A DNA stretch of 64,000 nucleotides from Pyxicephalus adspersus. Its lineage: Eukaryota; Chordata; Amphibia; Anura; Pyxicephalidae. Below, in pieces: positions 1 through 11,029 of the stretch. The notes beneath the pieces were generated by a model. The model made no database searches. It worked only from the letters and a program-made list of their open reading frames with translations, and had not been told where the DNA came from. A program made the translations under genes and the position numbers. The stretch spans positions 24,289,838 through 24,353,837 of the forward strand of contig NC_092866.1 in assembly GCF_032062135.1 (NCBI RefSeq), written 5' to 3'. Numbering within the stretch: position 1 is the stretch's first letter; the number at the start of each line of letters is the position of its first letter.

Positions 1-46
1 CAATTAAGTGATATCAACAAAATATAAACGTATGCCTACAAACAAT

Positions 47-259
47 GGGCCTGATTTATAAAGGCTGGCGAGGATATACTTTAATCTGTGAAGCTGGGTT
101 ATCCAGCAAACCTGGAATAGATCTGGTCCAGGATTTAAAACATTTGCTAACAAATAGCAATGTCTTTTAAGCAATCCCTTTCTAGGTTTGCTGGATCAGC
201 CAGCTTTACTAATGAAATGTTTCCTCTCCAGCCCTGGGGAGCTTTAATAAATCAGGCCC
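47..259. repeat. Foldback MITE, family FB (copy 1 of 6)
   Basis: A roughly 213-bp near-palindrome. The left end reads GGGCCTGATTTAT and the right end ATAAATCAGGCCC, and the arms stay complementary inward through the blocks GGTTATCCAGCAAACCTGG and TAGGTTTGCTGGATCAGCC. The same architecture recurs at 11935, 39155, 56637, 57502 and 59280, which identifies an interspersed, non-autonomous terminal-inverted-repeat element. There is no coding capacity. Exact target duplications cannot be fixed because the terminal bases differ between copies. Confidence 0.85.
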
Positions 260-379
260 AATGAGTCAACATTCATGTATGAAAAATTTATCTTGAGGTA
301 ATTATTAAATTTCCAGAAAAATACAAGTCTATAATAAGTTAAGTGAAAGGTCTATTGAATATAGTCCCTATTCAGTTGG

Positions 380-1165
380 GCTTATTTAAAAATATTCAGA
401 AAAAGAGTTTAAAGCTAAGGATACCAGTTAGGCCTGGATGTTTAGTTGCAATAGGAATGAGATCAATCTAGTTTCCAATTGCAATAATTTCACAATGTTG
501 TCCCCTCCCCAGGGGAATGTTCAAAAGCAAAAAATTCAATTGCATTAACATCAAAGATATGTTTACTTCCAAAACTGTAGCTGATGGAAGTATTTTTTCT
601 ACCATTCAGAATTAAATAGGTATGTTCATAGATCCTTTTTCCAAAGGCTCTTTTTATCTTCCCCACATAGAAAGATCCACATTTGCACAAAATGAAATAT
701 ATCACTCCGATTGTAGAGTTGTCAATTTGGTGTTTTGGTGGTGGACTACACTATTAGGTAGTAATATCTTAAAGTCCTCTTTGATCCAGCATACTTAAAT
801 ACAGTGATTGCATCTGAAAGTACCTTTTGTATGTTGTCTTGATGTGGGTTTTGGGTCATTAGCAAAATGGCTCTTTACTAGCGAGTTCTTAAATTAAGGT
901 ATTTTCCTGTAAATAATCTGAGGTGATTGCCCAATATGTTTTTTTTTATGAGGATCTAACAGTAACATTTTCCAATGTTTAGAACAAATGGAGCAAACTT
1001 TCTCATGTTGTGTATTGTACTTAGTCACAAGTCTAGTTATCTTCTGTTTAGGCTCATCTAGATTTTTTTATAAGAAAGTCTGTCTTTCCAGGCCTTTACC
1101 CTTTTTGTGTGTTTTTTTGAGCAATTTCTTATAGTAACCTCTATTTAATAGTCTGTTTCTCAAAT
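380..1165 (-). pseudogene. Penelope-like element, thumb plus GIY-YIG endonuclease fragment
   Basis: Read on the minus strand, this is a decayed C-terminal part of a PLE protein. In order it shows LRNRLLNRGYYKKLLKK (about 1150-1110), a segment with TKYNTQHEKVCSICSKHW (about 1010-970), the Cys/His-rich GTFRCNHC (about 800), then VIYFILCKCGSFYVGK followed by R-x(2)-GKRIYEH (about 705-630). The last part is the GIY-YIG nuclease signature seen at the C-terminus of PLEs. LLQLETR near 470-450 matches the usual end of the domain. Stops and frameshifts interrupt every block, and only a 71-codon piece (705-490) is open. The reverse-transcriptase palm is absent. It lies head to head with the plus-strand PLE fragment that begins at about 1170. 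Assignment rests on recalled family motifs, not on an alignment. Confidence 0.75.
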
Positions 1166-1169
1166 TTTT

Positions 1170-2085
1170 TTTTTTAGTTAGTTACACTAAGAAATTGCTC
1201 AAGAAAGTATACCACAAGTGTCCCCAAGTCTACTGGAAACTTACTGCTGGAAACACTCTCTTATCTGCAGCAAGTGAATACCGAAATCCTTTAAAAAATA
1301 CCTATCTTACAGTACCTAATTAGAAAAAATGTTCAAATTACTTTGAAAAGGCAGCTAAAGACTTTCAATTGAGACTAATTGAACAAGGGTTCAGTCAAAA
1401 ATCTCTTAAGAAAGCCTATCAATGAACAAAAATGAAATATCATTTACAAATTCTTTTTGGACCTGGTAGATCATCAGATCGGGAAAGTTAAACTTGTTAC
1501 ACTTTTTTCACATCAACATCAAGAATTGCAAGGGATCTGCCACCAGTTTTGACCTCTGTTAATGACTGATCCAAATGTTAAAATTATGAAGACTCATATT
1601 ATCAAATCACCCTTAGAAATGTGCCCTCAAAACAGGATAAATTAGTACAAAGTCATTTTATTGAGCAAAAAGGAGCAGATCCAAATAAGGTCCACTTAAG
1701 CATGTGCCAGATGTAATCAATGTAGGTGGATTAATCTAAGTTTGGATAATATAAACTGTAAATACCAGCTGGTACTGAGTTAATACATTTGTGGATTACA
1801 CTACCATGGGTATAATTTACAGTGTGCTTTGCAGTTGCTGTAAACCTTATGTGGGAAAAACAAAAAGACCCTTTCTGAAGGTGGTTTAATGAACATATTT
1901 ATAACATCAAGAGTGAGAGAGTGATCATTACCTTTAGCTATGACATGGGTACAATGTTGATGAGTTAAGATTTACCGCACTGGATAAACTTTATCCGGAC
2001 TCGAGGGTGGCAAAAAATTATTAGAGAAAGAGGCAAAATGGATTTTTATTTTAAATGCAACTTCCCCCAGCTTAGAAAAAAATGC
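1170..2085 (+). pseudogene. Penelope-like element, thumb plus GIY-YIG endonuclease fragment
   Basis: A plus-strand PLE remnant facing away from the one at 380-1165. Blocks in order are: a GYxKKLLKK-like stretch at about 1185; FEKAAKDFQLRLIEQGF followed by SQKSLKKAYQ at about 1340-1425, the PLE region normally following the palm; VTLFSHQHQELQGIC at about 1495; then the GIY-YIG signature IIYSVLCSCCKPYVGKTKR (about 1810-1870) with FNEHIYNI (about 1890); and GGKKLLEKEAKWIF near 2005-2050, the normal domain end. The blocks fall in different frames and contain stops, so it is non-functional. Its first 60 bases mirror the start of the minus-strand fragment, which suggests an inverted pair sharing a common breakpoint. 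Confidence 0.75.
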
Positions 2086-2983
2086 ACTTTTGAATACGTA
2101 TTTTAATAGGATGTTATATATATATATAGCAACTGTTAATACTGTCAATTTGCTTGAAGATGGTCCCTGTGCTTGTTGAAGTGCAAAGCTCCAAGCAGTG
2201 CTTTCTTCTGAAGATGGTGTGTTAGAGAAGAGATACCCAATGGATGTGAGCCTGCATTCCACCACCAGGTTACGTTGTGCTCCACCAAGCACCGGCTGTC
2301 ATATGTGGAGCCACCTCATGTCTTTGTTGACAGGATACATCATATCCTGTCAGGGGTGAAGCCTATCAGCAGAGGGAGGCTGTCAGTCATCGAGTGGTTT
2401 ATATGCAGGATGGTCATGGCTGGAGGATGCTCATTGGTAGCAAGTAGAGAAAGGACACTGGAGAAAATCTTTGTGAGGTACCGGTTCATAAAGATTGATT
2501 AGGCTGAAAAAACCCTTGTTGGAGGGTATTTTTTTCTGTACAGAGTTTTGGGGGTATATGATATAATGCAAGGTGGCTAAGGTAGTGTTTGAAGATGTGG
2601 TTACCTATGGAATGAAGGTAATGCATGCTAGTGTGTTAAATAATTAAATGTATAATAATAAATAAATGTTTTTGATAGCTGGATATTGGTATTCTGTCAT
2701 AATACTTCACGTTTAATCACCAGGATTGGGATGAGTTTAGTAGTTACTAGTATCAGTTAATTGATATATATGTAATGCAGGTTTCAACATTGGGTGCATT
2801 AGGTATCACCTTGGATTATAGTAAATCAACTTAGTGGCTAGATATGTTGTCAGTACATGTATATATCAATATTGATATATGCATAGTATTATTTATGGTG
2901 GGTTCATGATGAGGTTAGTTGCATATTGTTAAGGAGCACCTTTCTTATAGTTGGTATGTTGGAACTAGGTACTGTAGGTCTAA
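2086..2983. other. No gene recognised
   Basis: AT-rich sequence with no convincing coding region. The only local structure is a short palindrome at 2329-2353, in which GACAGGATA and TATCCTGTC surround a 5-base loop. Confidence 0.5.
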
Positions 2984-3230
2984 AGTAAAGAGTAAATATG
3001 TGTTAGTCTGGTTTAAAAGAAAAGCAAAGCAGGGCTACCTATAATATAAAGGGGGATTTTCAGGATACCAAACTCTTAAATAAAAAAAGCTAATTTTTAT
3101 TTTACAAAAATAAAAAAAAAATAGCTTTTTTAATTCAAGAGTTTGGTCCCTTGAAAATTCCTCTTTACAATATAAGTAGTCCTGCTTTGTTTTTCTTTTA
3201 AACAGGACTAACAAATATTTATCCTTTACT
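2984..3230. repeat. Hairpin MITE, about 247 bp
   Basis: Two arms of roughly 115 bases face each other. AGTAAAGAGTAAATATG at the left mirrors the right-hand ATTTATCCTTTACT, AAAGCAAAGCAGG mirrors CCTGCTTTGT, and CCAAACTCTTAAAT mirrors ATTCAAGAGTTTGG. The loop is A-rich. It is a typical long-terminal-inverted-repeat non-autonomous element with no coding capacity and no second copy in the window. Confidence 0.8.
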
Positions 3231-3954
3231 AATTAGTTTGGGGTGTGGTACCTTTGAATTTACTATTCAGGTGGGTTAAGAAATCTTTTGTGATACTGTA
3301 GGTCAATAACTATCTGTAAGAGGTATTTAATGTTATAATTGCTAACATGGAAGTCTGATATCGGAGGTAATAATTAGTTTTTATTCAGTTAATATTGGAG
3401 TTCTCATCCTGGTGTAATTTATTGGGAATTTAATTGCTGGATCACTATGGGAATCTATTTTAGAGGATTTTTCTATTTAATTAGAACTATAAATTACATG
3501 CATTATATCCTGGTGCTTGCTTTCCCTGAAGCAATCCTCTGTTGCTGCTTCCATCCTGTACTGACTTTCAACACGAATTTATAGCTTTGGGGAAGGGACA
3601 ATCTGGTTGAGAAAGTGAATTTTGCTTTTGTTAACAGTAAGTAAAATGAATTATGTGGACCATCTGTATTATCTGTTTGATTAGTTTATTGTTTTGATTT
3701 TTATATATGATTCAATCATGTGTATTTAGGTCTCAGCTAATTCCTGAGGAAGTGAATGTTGTCTGCGAAACCTGGTCTGAACCTGGTCTATTTAATTGTT
3801 TTTAATGTGTATTAATTAGATTACTTATTGTTTTTACATTTTTGAAGAAGGTTATTATTCTTTGAATGCCAGAAAAGTCCTGTGTATTGTCTGTCCCCTT
3901 TGTGTTATATTACCTATTTACTTAATATGCTTAATACCAAAAGTATGGGGGATG
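3231..3954. other. No gene; contains a CTGAGGA...GAAAC motif
   Basis: Non-coding AT-rich stretch. At 3744-3774 it carries CTGAGGAAG followed by GCGAAACC, the weakest of three related motifs (see 7166 and 26152). It lies 1.7 kb downstream of the plus-strand PLE fragment and could belong to PLE untranslated sequence, but I cannot show that. Confidence 0.35.
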
Positions 3955-4014
3955 CTTTACTTTACTTTACTTTACTTTACTTTACTTTATCTTCTTACTT
4001 TACTTTATCTTCTT
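3955..4014. repeat. (CTTTA)n microsatellite
   Basis: Six to seven near-perfect CTTTA units are followed by degenerate units interrupted by TCTTC. Confidence 0.95.
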
Positions 4015-4934
4015 TAAAAAGTAGATGTAGATAGTAATAAGAAATAGCCTGCTATTTATTATACAAAACTAAAGGTTGTCTAATGGCGTTGCTGTTTTAT
4101 TTCAGCCAACTAGGAAACACTAGTTCAATGACAATTATTATTTATCTCAGTTCTGCTAAAACAAAAGTGGAACAGGAAAAGAATAGGAAGAACAGGGTTT
4201 TATTTTGGACTTATTAAAAAAGGACAGGAGCCCTAAAGAGGCAATGATGCCTGGAGTTACCTCATTGCCAGCCTGCCATTCCTCACAAGCTAATGTTTGT
4301 AAGCTAATCCTCAAATCCACAAATATATTTTATATTATAGTTAAACTCTGAAGTGTAGGGACATAAATCTTTTAACTGAAAGCTCAAAGATACATAATAC
4401 TACACCATCCGGCAAACTACCTAAAATGTTCCTAAATATTCTTTAGTAGGGCATTTTTTAAAGAACATTATAAATACCCTTTTTCATTTATTCATTCGTA
4501 TCTATTCTTAGTTCATTCTAACAAATTTGGTTGTTTGAGTCCACCAACTAAAGGATCAATTGTCTTGGGGTATTTCTTATTGAAAGTTCTTAAGCTATTT
4601 ACTCCTAGGACTGAATGTTTTAGTTACAACCAGTAATAGTATAAGCAGTAGAAAAAGAAGAAGAAACAGTTTTATTATTATTAAATGTCTGATACTGTAA
4701 TATCTATGAACACCAGCACAGTGTAACATAGTTTTTTTGCTCCATGACTTTAAACCAAGCAACAAAGGCAATCTGAAATTTAGTCAAATTAAATGTGGGA
4801 ACATTAAAAAGTTGTATCACTATGAATATTTTAGACGTCATCTCCAGAAACTGAATAGGAAAATATTTGGCAGTATAAACAGTACAAACATCAAAGGTGG
4901 ACTCCAAGGATCAAGCAGTATATTTGAACTCAAT
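4015..4934. other. No gene recognised
   Basis: AT-rich sequence. An open frame that runs from here into the MITE at 4935 has no recognisable product and is judged fortuitous. Confidence 0.5.
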
Positions 4935-5296
4935 GCCCCTGATTCATCAAGCAGAATCAGATTATCGGTCGCGCATTCGTATTCGCGTTCCAAAATCGTA
5001 CGCGATTGCGCTATTCAGCAACTGAAAAAGATCGCGGCCGGAGCCTCGCATCTCCGGCAGCTTTACACTGGCGAGCTTGCATTAAAAGTCACTGTTCCCC
5101 TAAAAAATCATTCTTTCTAATGGCACACACATTACCATTGGCAGATTCGCGCTCCCTATTGTGAAGTCTGGAATCCGGCTGGCAGTGAGGCGAGTGTACG
5201 CGCACACTCGAGTCTGGATCGCGGTAATCCGCGATCGATGGCCGCGTGTACTTTCGCGCTTCCAGCGAGCGCGGATTTTATTGATGAATCAGGGGC
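4935..5296. repeat. CpG-rich MITE with GCCCCTGATTCATCAA ends
   Basis: The left end GCCCCTGATTCATCAA is matched by the right end TTGATGAATCAGGGGC (perfect 16-base inverted repeats). The interior, especially 4965-5075 and 5145-5275, is densely packed with CpG (repeated TCGCG, CGCGC and GATCGCGG-type words). This is in sharp contrast to the surrounding AT-rich, CpG-poor DNA. No coding capacity is seen. The termini loosely resemble those of the FB family (CCTGATTTATTAAA), so a distant relationship is possible. Confidence 0.85.
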
Positions 5297-6516
5297 AATG
5301 ACTTTAAACAAGAGCACTTTAAACACTTTTATATTTATTTGCAAGACTGGTATCATATAACAGACATCATTGCAAATAACCAGTGACTGCAAAGATGGCT
5401 ATAGTTGTTTCAGGATACCCCTTTACTAGAAAGAAAGATCAGTCTAGTATTGGGGGAGATACCCATTCTGGAAATCTAACTTCATGAAATACAAAACCAA
5501 GAATGTAAGTATGTTCTCATTGGAGCAAAATTACTTTTAATAAAAAGGAAATCAATATTGTGAAAAAAAATGATATGATATGATAAAGCAAGAAATAAAG
5601 GAATTTGAAGCCCTTAAGGTTTAGGGTACTAAAACAACTTTAATGAAAAGTAAGGAATGTAATCAAATTAATTTAGAGTAGAGTCGAAATACAGATTGGT
5701 AATGATAATAAATGAAATCCCAAAACCTTTACTACTATATAAACTCTAGGAAAAAAATGATCATAAAGTACTTCTACAAGTTGCAAAAAATGCTGTATCG
5801 GGGAATAATAATTGTGGTTTCCATTCATATTAGTGCTCATATGTTCTCTGACAGGAAGACTCTCCATAAGGTGAGCAAATGTATAGATTTTGCTTTACCT
5901 GCTTTTCATAAATTACAAAATTCACTACACAAAATAGAGAATTCACCCCAGGAGAAAAAAATCTACAATATACCATATTAGTCATTGTGATAATCATAAA
6001 TTGTAATTACTTCAATTTTTATTTTTTTATGATTTTTTTTTAAACTAATATCCCAATGGTTTTCAAATTTCACTAAAGCCACATGCCAATCTTAAATATG
6101 ACAAGAACACAATTCATTTTTATATTCACAGGGATGTTGTAGTGCCATATACAACAAACAACACTATTTTAAAGGATTTTAAAAAGTTTATAAATCACAA
6201 ACAAGAGAAAAATAAATCAATTCATAAAATTGTCATACACATAGTGTATTAATACACAATAAACTCTACATCCAAATTAGAGTTCTCATTTAGGGCAACA
6301 TAACTAAATTCTTATTCTCAACACATTTCACAGAAACAAATTTGCTTCTCCATTAGTATAAGAGGTAAGCATTCTAAACAAAAAAAACATATATACATAG
6401 GGGTAATGCCAAACATTTCCCAGATTTATCAAAACAAAGTTCAAAAAATCACTTACGTTGTATAATTAGAAAAGCATCACCTCAGCCATAGGCCCTGCAA
6501 CTATATCAACAACACC
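5297..6516. other. No gene recognised
   Basis: AT-rich, with homopolymer runs near 6015-6045 and nothing identifiable as coding or repeat. Confidence 0.5.
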
Positions 6517-6683
6517 ACTATTTATCAAAAAGTTTGTAATTGTGCGTATGAATAGTAAGCTTGTAAGACCTTAACCTGTTTGGATAGTTGGTGGTTTTCA
6601 TAGGGTGAAGGACTGGCTACCGTCTCGTTCTTCACCCTATGGAAATAGAAGATCTTACAATTAGAATCTTTTTGACAAATAGT
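6517..6683. repeat. Imperfect hairpin element
   Basis: Outer arms ACTATTTATCAAAAAG (left) and CTTTTTGACAAATAGT (right) pair, as do the inner TTTTCATAGGGTGAAG and CTTCACCCTATGG. The left arm carries an extra segment of about 40 bases between the paired blocks. Probably a degraded terminal-inverted-repeat element. Confidence 0.65.
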
Positions 6684-6787
6684 TGGACACATTAGCAACT
6701 TACAGTAGGAAGTGAAGGACTTTTGATAAACTGCACCTAAATAAGGTATTCAATCTCTTGGACCCTAATTAACTTTTTACTCCATTC

Positions 6788-6879
6788 TGGGATAATTCCT
6801 TTTGTTTCTTATGGAACTAGTTTAATAAGGTACTGACCTTAATAAACTAGTTCCATAAGAAACAAAAAGAATTATCCCA
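6788..6879. repeat. Near-perfect 43-bp inverted repeat, 6-base loop
   Basis: Arms 6788-6830 and 6837-6879 are complementary at 41 of 43 positions. The central part is TATGGAACTAGTTTA against TAAACTAGTTCCATA, around a 6-base loop TACTGA. Looser complementarity seems to continue outward (CACCTAAATAAGG at about 6736 against CTTATTAGGTG at about 6884), so this may be the core of a larger foldback. Confidence 0.85.
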
Positions 6880-6883
6880 TTAT

Positions 6884-7784
6884 CTTATTAGGTGTTATGG
6901 TACCTTCTTAGGACTCTAATTATACCTGGCTATTAGATCACCTATACCTAACCTGTTTTACCACAAATTCTGACATCTACTAATATTCAAGTTTGCCTAC
7001 TCAACCATCACAGCAAATAGTTACTAATCGCCCGCAGTCTTTTAAAGCATTATCTTCCAGGGTACCTTAAAGTGGTTGTTCCCTTGGTATCTTTATTGAT
7101 TTTAAGTACAGTGATTACACTATCTTTTGCTATTGTTTCCTTAATTCCCTTGATCTCAACAACCCCTGAAGAAGCCTTTTGGATGAAACGCGTCGGGCAA
7201 TACCCTTTGATCATTATAGAAAAGTGTCAATACTGTACACTGTAGTCGCATATTGACTGATTTGTTTGAAAATATTTTTAGTTGTTCTATGCTATCATCT
7301 GATCTATAATCAAAAATATCTTAACTTTTATTTGCCTAAAAAAGCCTACATTCCCTCTTTTACTTTATTTTTCCAATTAGTTTAATTAGACTAGGCAATC
7401 CACTATCTGTTACATTAGGAAATTGAAAAAATCCCTCCTGATATCTCCTCTCTCTTTTCTTCAATATTATTATAGCCATGTAAGGAAGAACTGTTTTTAT
7501 ACATCATAGGCTGGAAAATTTAGTAGTAATCTTCTGTATAGAGAACCTGAACTGTGATAGCTGTGCCCAAAAAAGGTAAGCAGAATACAAAATATTAGTC
7601 ACCAGTATCGCTTGTAGTCTACCTGGAGCTGTCCTTTTCCCCATTCCTTGCTTTCCATGCGTTTTTACACATTTTGCCCCTGTGTAGAGGTGACAGTCTT
7701 GCTACAGAAGTTGGATTTTCTTCCGTATGTTAGATCTGTTCCCTGATGACTGATGATCTGGTAGCTGGAGTGGTAACAATTAGC
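6884..7784. other. No gene; contains the motif at 7166
   Basis: Non-coding. Apart from the hammerhead-like motif described separately, nothing is recognised. Confidence 0.45.
7166..7197 (+). other. CTGAAGA-stem-GAAAC motif (hammerhead-like core)
   Basis: CTGAAGA is followed by AGCC-TTTT-GGAT and then GAAACGCGTCGGG. CTGANGA, a short stem and GAAA are the conserved core of a hammerhead ribozyme, and PLEs are known to carry minimal hammerheads with very short helix III. Here stem II is imperfect and helix III would be almost absent. I therefore report a motif, not a ribozyme. Confidence 0.35.
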
Positions 7785-8260
7785 CATGAGCGAGCAAGAT
7801 TTTTAAACTCGATCTTGTGGTGAATTTGGCCATTCTAGCTTACCAAAATTGTAAACGATACTGGCCGGTGTAAATTTGCTGATCGAGATCAAATGTTTCC
7901 TTAAAAAAAATAAAGAAGTCCTGCAGGCTGTGCTGAACAATGAATGCACCCATGGTTAAATGGGGACAAGTCTCCCTATTAAAAACCTCTAGTGCTCTCT
8001 GATTGGCTAAGGAAAGGAAAATCCTGATGACGCTCAAGCGTGGCTGCATTCATTGATCAACACAGCCCGCAATCCCCGGGCTCTAAACAGTTAAATTACC
8101 TCTAGTGCCTGAGAATTGCACACAGGAGGATTCCCAGGACTGCATGAATGAATGCAGCCCCGGGAAACCTCCTGTAATGATTTCATGGAACTTCTGATAG
8201 GTCTGCGAAATCAGTTTGCCAAAATTTGCAGACCAATCGTATTTTCAAAGAAATTTTCGC
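7785..8260. repeat. Probable MITE-type interspersed repeat
   Basis: The left side has a local hairpin CAAGATTTTTAAACTCGATCTTG, and GTGAATTTGGCC near 7820. Similar words on the right (AAATTTTCGCAAGAAT near 8255) appear inverted. An internal inverted pair GGCTGCATTCATTGA (8042-8056) and TGAATGAATGCAGCC (8145-8159) differs at one base. It is moderately GC-rich and non-coding. I recall similar sequence from frog genomes; boundaries are approximate. Confidence 0.5.
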
Positions 8261-9538
8261 AAGAATGCCAGAGGCATGCTCTCTCCTCCCTAGTAACAAT
8301 AATATACCTGCACGAGAGCTGAAGTTATCATACAATAAAGCATAGACAGGGAGAGCACTGTGGGTCCTCCAGCACAGCTTCCTATTCATAAGCAAAACCA
8401 AAGGGATATCACCAAATCTCTCTCTAAATCCAAAGAATTTCAGAATGTACCTTTGGATGTTCTATGATAGAATGCTGGTGATGACAGATGTGTGCAGGAC
8501 ATATAGCAGTAGACGGATACCACCATAACCTGACGTAATTTGTAATTCTAATTGATTTTCGTAAAATAGAACAAAAGTTAAATTTGTAAATTCTTATGTT
8601 AAACGTGAAAATATTGTTGGCAGGAAGGTGTTTATGCAAAAAATATTTTGTATGTTCTCTCTGTAATAAATGCTGTTCTGTCTGGCAGTAATTTTCTTAA
8701 TACATGTACAATGATACCACCATGTGCATTTCAGGGTACATTCTCAGAGTACCCTTGGTGCTGGAAAAAATCTAATATAAATAATATGGTAAACCCCACA
8801 AGACTGGGTGAAGATGTCAGTAGTGGCAATGGAGTGACTGCAGTTACCATATTGCACGTGGGAGTGCTTTACCTGAATAATCTGCAATAATGTACATACT
8901 TACTGTGAATACTTGTATATTATACTAACACCTCTAAGCAACAGCAGAAAATTTTGTTTCCATATGCCACTTTTTTCTATGTTGTTCTGATCCCGAAGAT
9001 CACTTAGGCTGCTTTTACTGCTTCCGCAAGCAAGGAACAGCTGCCTCCCAGAAAATGCTGCATAATATCTGTATAGATTGAGATGAATAAGCAACATTCA
9101 GCCTGAGTACTGTCCTGTACTGACAGCACTGTAAGCCAAATTGAAAACAAGCTACAGAAGTGACAACCAGCTATATAGTTACATTGTAGTAAAACATACA
9201 GAAGTGACAATAACCCAACCAACACTGACAGGGACCTACAGTAAGTAAATAAATGATCAAGAGAAAAAAATTCTAGGGTTTTTCTTCAGCTATGTTTTAG
9301 TATTATTTTATTTGCTTTCTCCGTGTTTTGGCACTTGGAGTTACGAAAGTTATTTTTCTACACATTCTTGTTATAAGGACAAATCTTTCCTGCCTTTTTC
9401 AATTTTAGTAAGTTGACTTTATTTTTGGTATTTGCCAGTTGACTTAAAGGGATCAGTATATGCTTACAGATGGAAGTAGAATTAAACTAGTTTAGTGGAG
9501 TGAGGGCAAGTAAAAAAGTAATTAATATTAGAGATCAA
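8261..9538. other. No gene recognised
   Basis: No coding or repeat structure that I can support. Confidence 0.45.
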
Positions 9539-9540
9539 AC

Positions 9541-9568
9541 ACTACTACTACTACTACTACTACTACTA
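9541..9568. repeat. (ACT)n microsatellite
   Basis: Nine uninterrupted ACT units. Confidence 0.95.
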
Positions 9569-9926
9569 GAGTGGAAAAAGAGGGAACAGGGTAAATGTTA
9601 TTTGGGTGATAGAGAAATCCCAGTATCACAAATACACATGAAGTAATTTAGTTCAAATTATGCAACAACTTTTTACTTGGAAAATATAAATACAAATTGA
9701 ATTGTAGTTTAGGGTGTCTGTTCACAAATGCCCAAAATGTAATGAACAAAAAAGGAGAACTTAAAGTTTCTGAAAAACTTTATGATTAAACTGAGATTGT
9801 AGAATCTTAACTTGGTTCTTCATATGAATGTGTTGTCTTTGATCATCAATAGTTTAAAAGGAAAGGGTCAATAAAAAGGTGATGGCATCTCTCTATGAGT
9901 AGGGATCTAAAAGTAAGCTTTAACTA

Positions 9927-11029
9927 TACACCCACCAGACACTTTATCAAGTACACTTATTTTGGTGCCTATAAGCACAAATATTTAGTTAGCTAATTAC
10001 ATGGAATGCATTTAATTCAAGAAGACAAAACAACCTGATAGTTCAAACTGAACATCAGAATAAGAAAGAAAGGTAATTTAAATTACTTTGAACATGGCAT
10101 GGTTGTTGGTGCCAGATATGAATGGTTTGAATATTTGAGAAACTTCAGGGGATTTTCACTCACAACCATATCTAGGGGTTAAGAGAAAATATGCAGTGAA
10201 TATCAGTTTTCTGGGTGAAAATACCTTGTTAATGTCAAAAGAAAATGGACAGACTGGTTTAAGCTGGTAGGAAGGTAACAGTAACTAGAATAACCATGTT
10301 GCAATTGAGCTATTAAGAAGAGCATCTCTAAATTCATACATTAAACCCTGAAGCCGATGGGCTACAACAGCAGGAGACCACACTAGGTGCCACTCCTGTC
10401 CGCTAAGAACAGGCACCTAAGGCTACACTTCACACTACAATTGAACTGGGAAAATTGGAAAATATTGCCTGGTCTGATACATCTCAATTTGTGTGGCAAT
10501 ATACAGATGGCAGAATTTGGTGTGAAAAAACAAAAACATGAAATTATGGATCCATCCTGCTTTGTATCAATAGTTCAAATTTGTGGTGGTGATGTAATGG
10601 TGTAAGGGACAATTTTTTAGCAGACTTTGGCTCCTTAGTCCCAAATGAAAATCATATAAATAGCAAAGCCTACGAATTGTATGACCACAGTATATCTATC
10701 TTCCAATGGCTACTTCCAAGATGATATCCATTTCACAAAGCTCAATTCATCTCAAAAGGGTTTGAGATGACACTAAGTTTACTGTTCTCAAATGGCCTCC
10801 ACAGTCACCAAATCTCAACCCAATAGAGCATCTTTGGGATGAGTTAGAACAGGAGATGACCATCACAGATGCGCAACTGACAAATCTGCAGCAACTTCAT
10901 GCTGCAAAATGGACTGAATGTTGAATTGAAAGTTGAATCTATTGTTTTGAAGTGTTATTGCAGTTCTGGGCAAAATGGGTTTGCAACAGTACCAGCAAGG
11001 TATACCTAATAAAGTGGCCAGCAAATGTA
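9927..11029 (+). mobile_element. Tc1-like DNA transposon, near full length, inactive
   Basis: The left terminus TACACCCACCAGACACTT and the right terminus CCTAATAAAGTGGCCAGC followed by AAATGTA are inverted relatives (CACTTTAT against ATAAAGTG), each bounded by TA as expected for Tc1/mariner insertion. The element length, about 1.1 kb, is right for a Tc1-like element with short inverted repeats. The interior encodes a decayed DDE transposase in plus orientation. Confidence 0.85.
10061..10999 (+). pseudogene. Tc1-like transposase pseudogene
   Basis: A cut-and-paste DDE transposase remnant within the element at 9927-11029. In order it shows MVVGAR at about 10095, from the N-terminal helix-turn-helix region; a block ending TISRG near 10180; the linker PLLSAKNRHLRLHF (about 10390-10432); MDPSCFVSIVQ (about 10550); and the C-terminal catalytic-region block KWPPQSPNLNPIEHLWDELE (about 10790-10850), which carries the terminal acidic residue of the triad. 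Only a 72-codon stretch is open (10387-10605). Frameshifts, stops and a deletion around the second catalytic Asp make it inactive. The gene covers the expected length of about 340 codons. Confidence 0.85.

Noticed and set aside
4737..5120. 127-codon open frame
   Set aside because: Runs from AT-rich sequence straight into the CpG-rich MITE, so it is a chance fusion.
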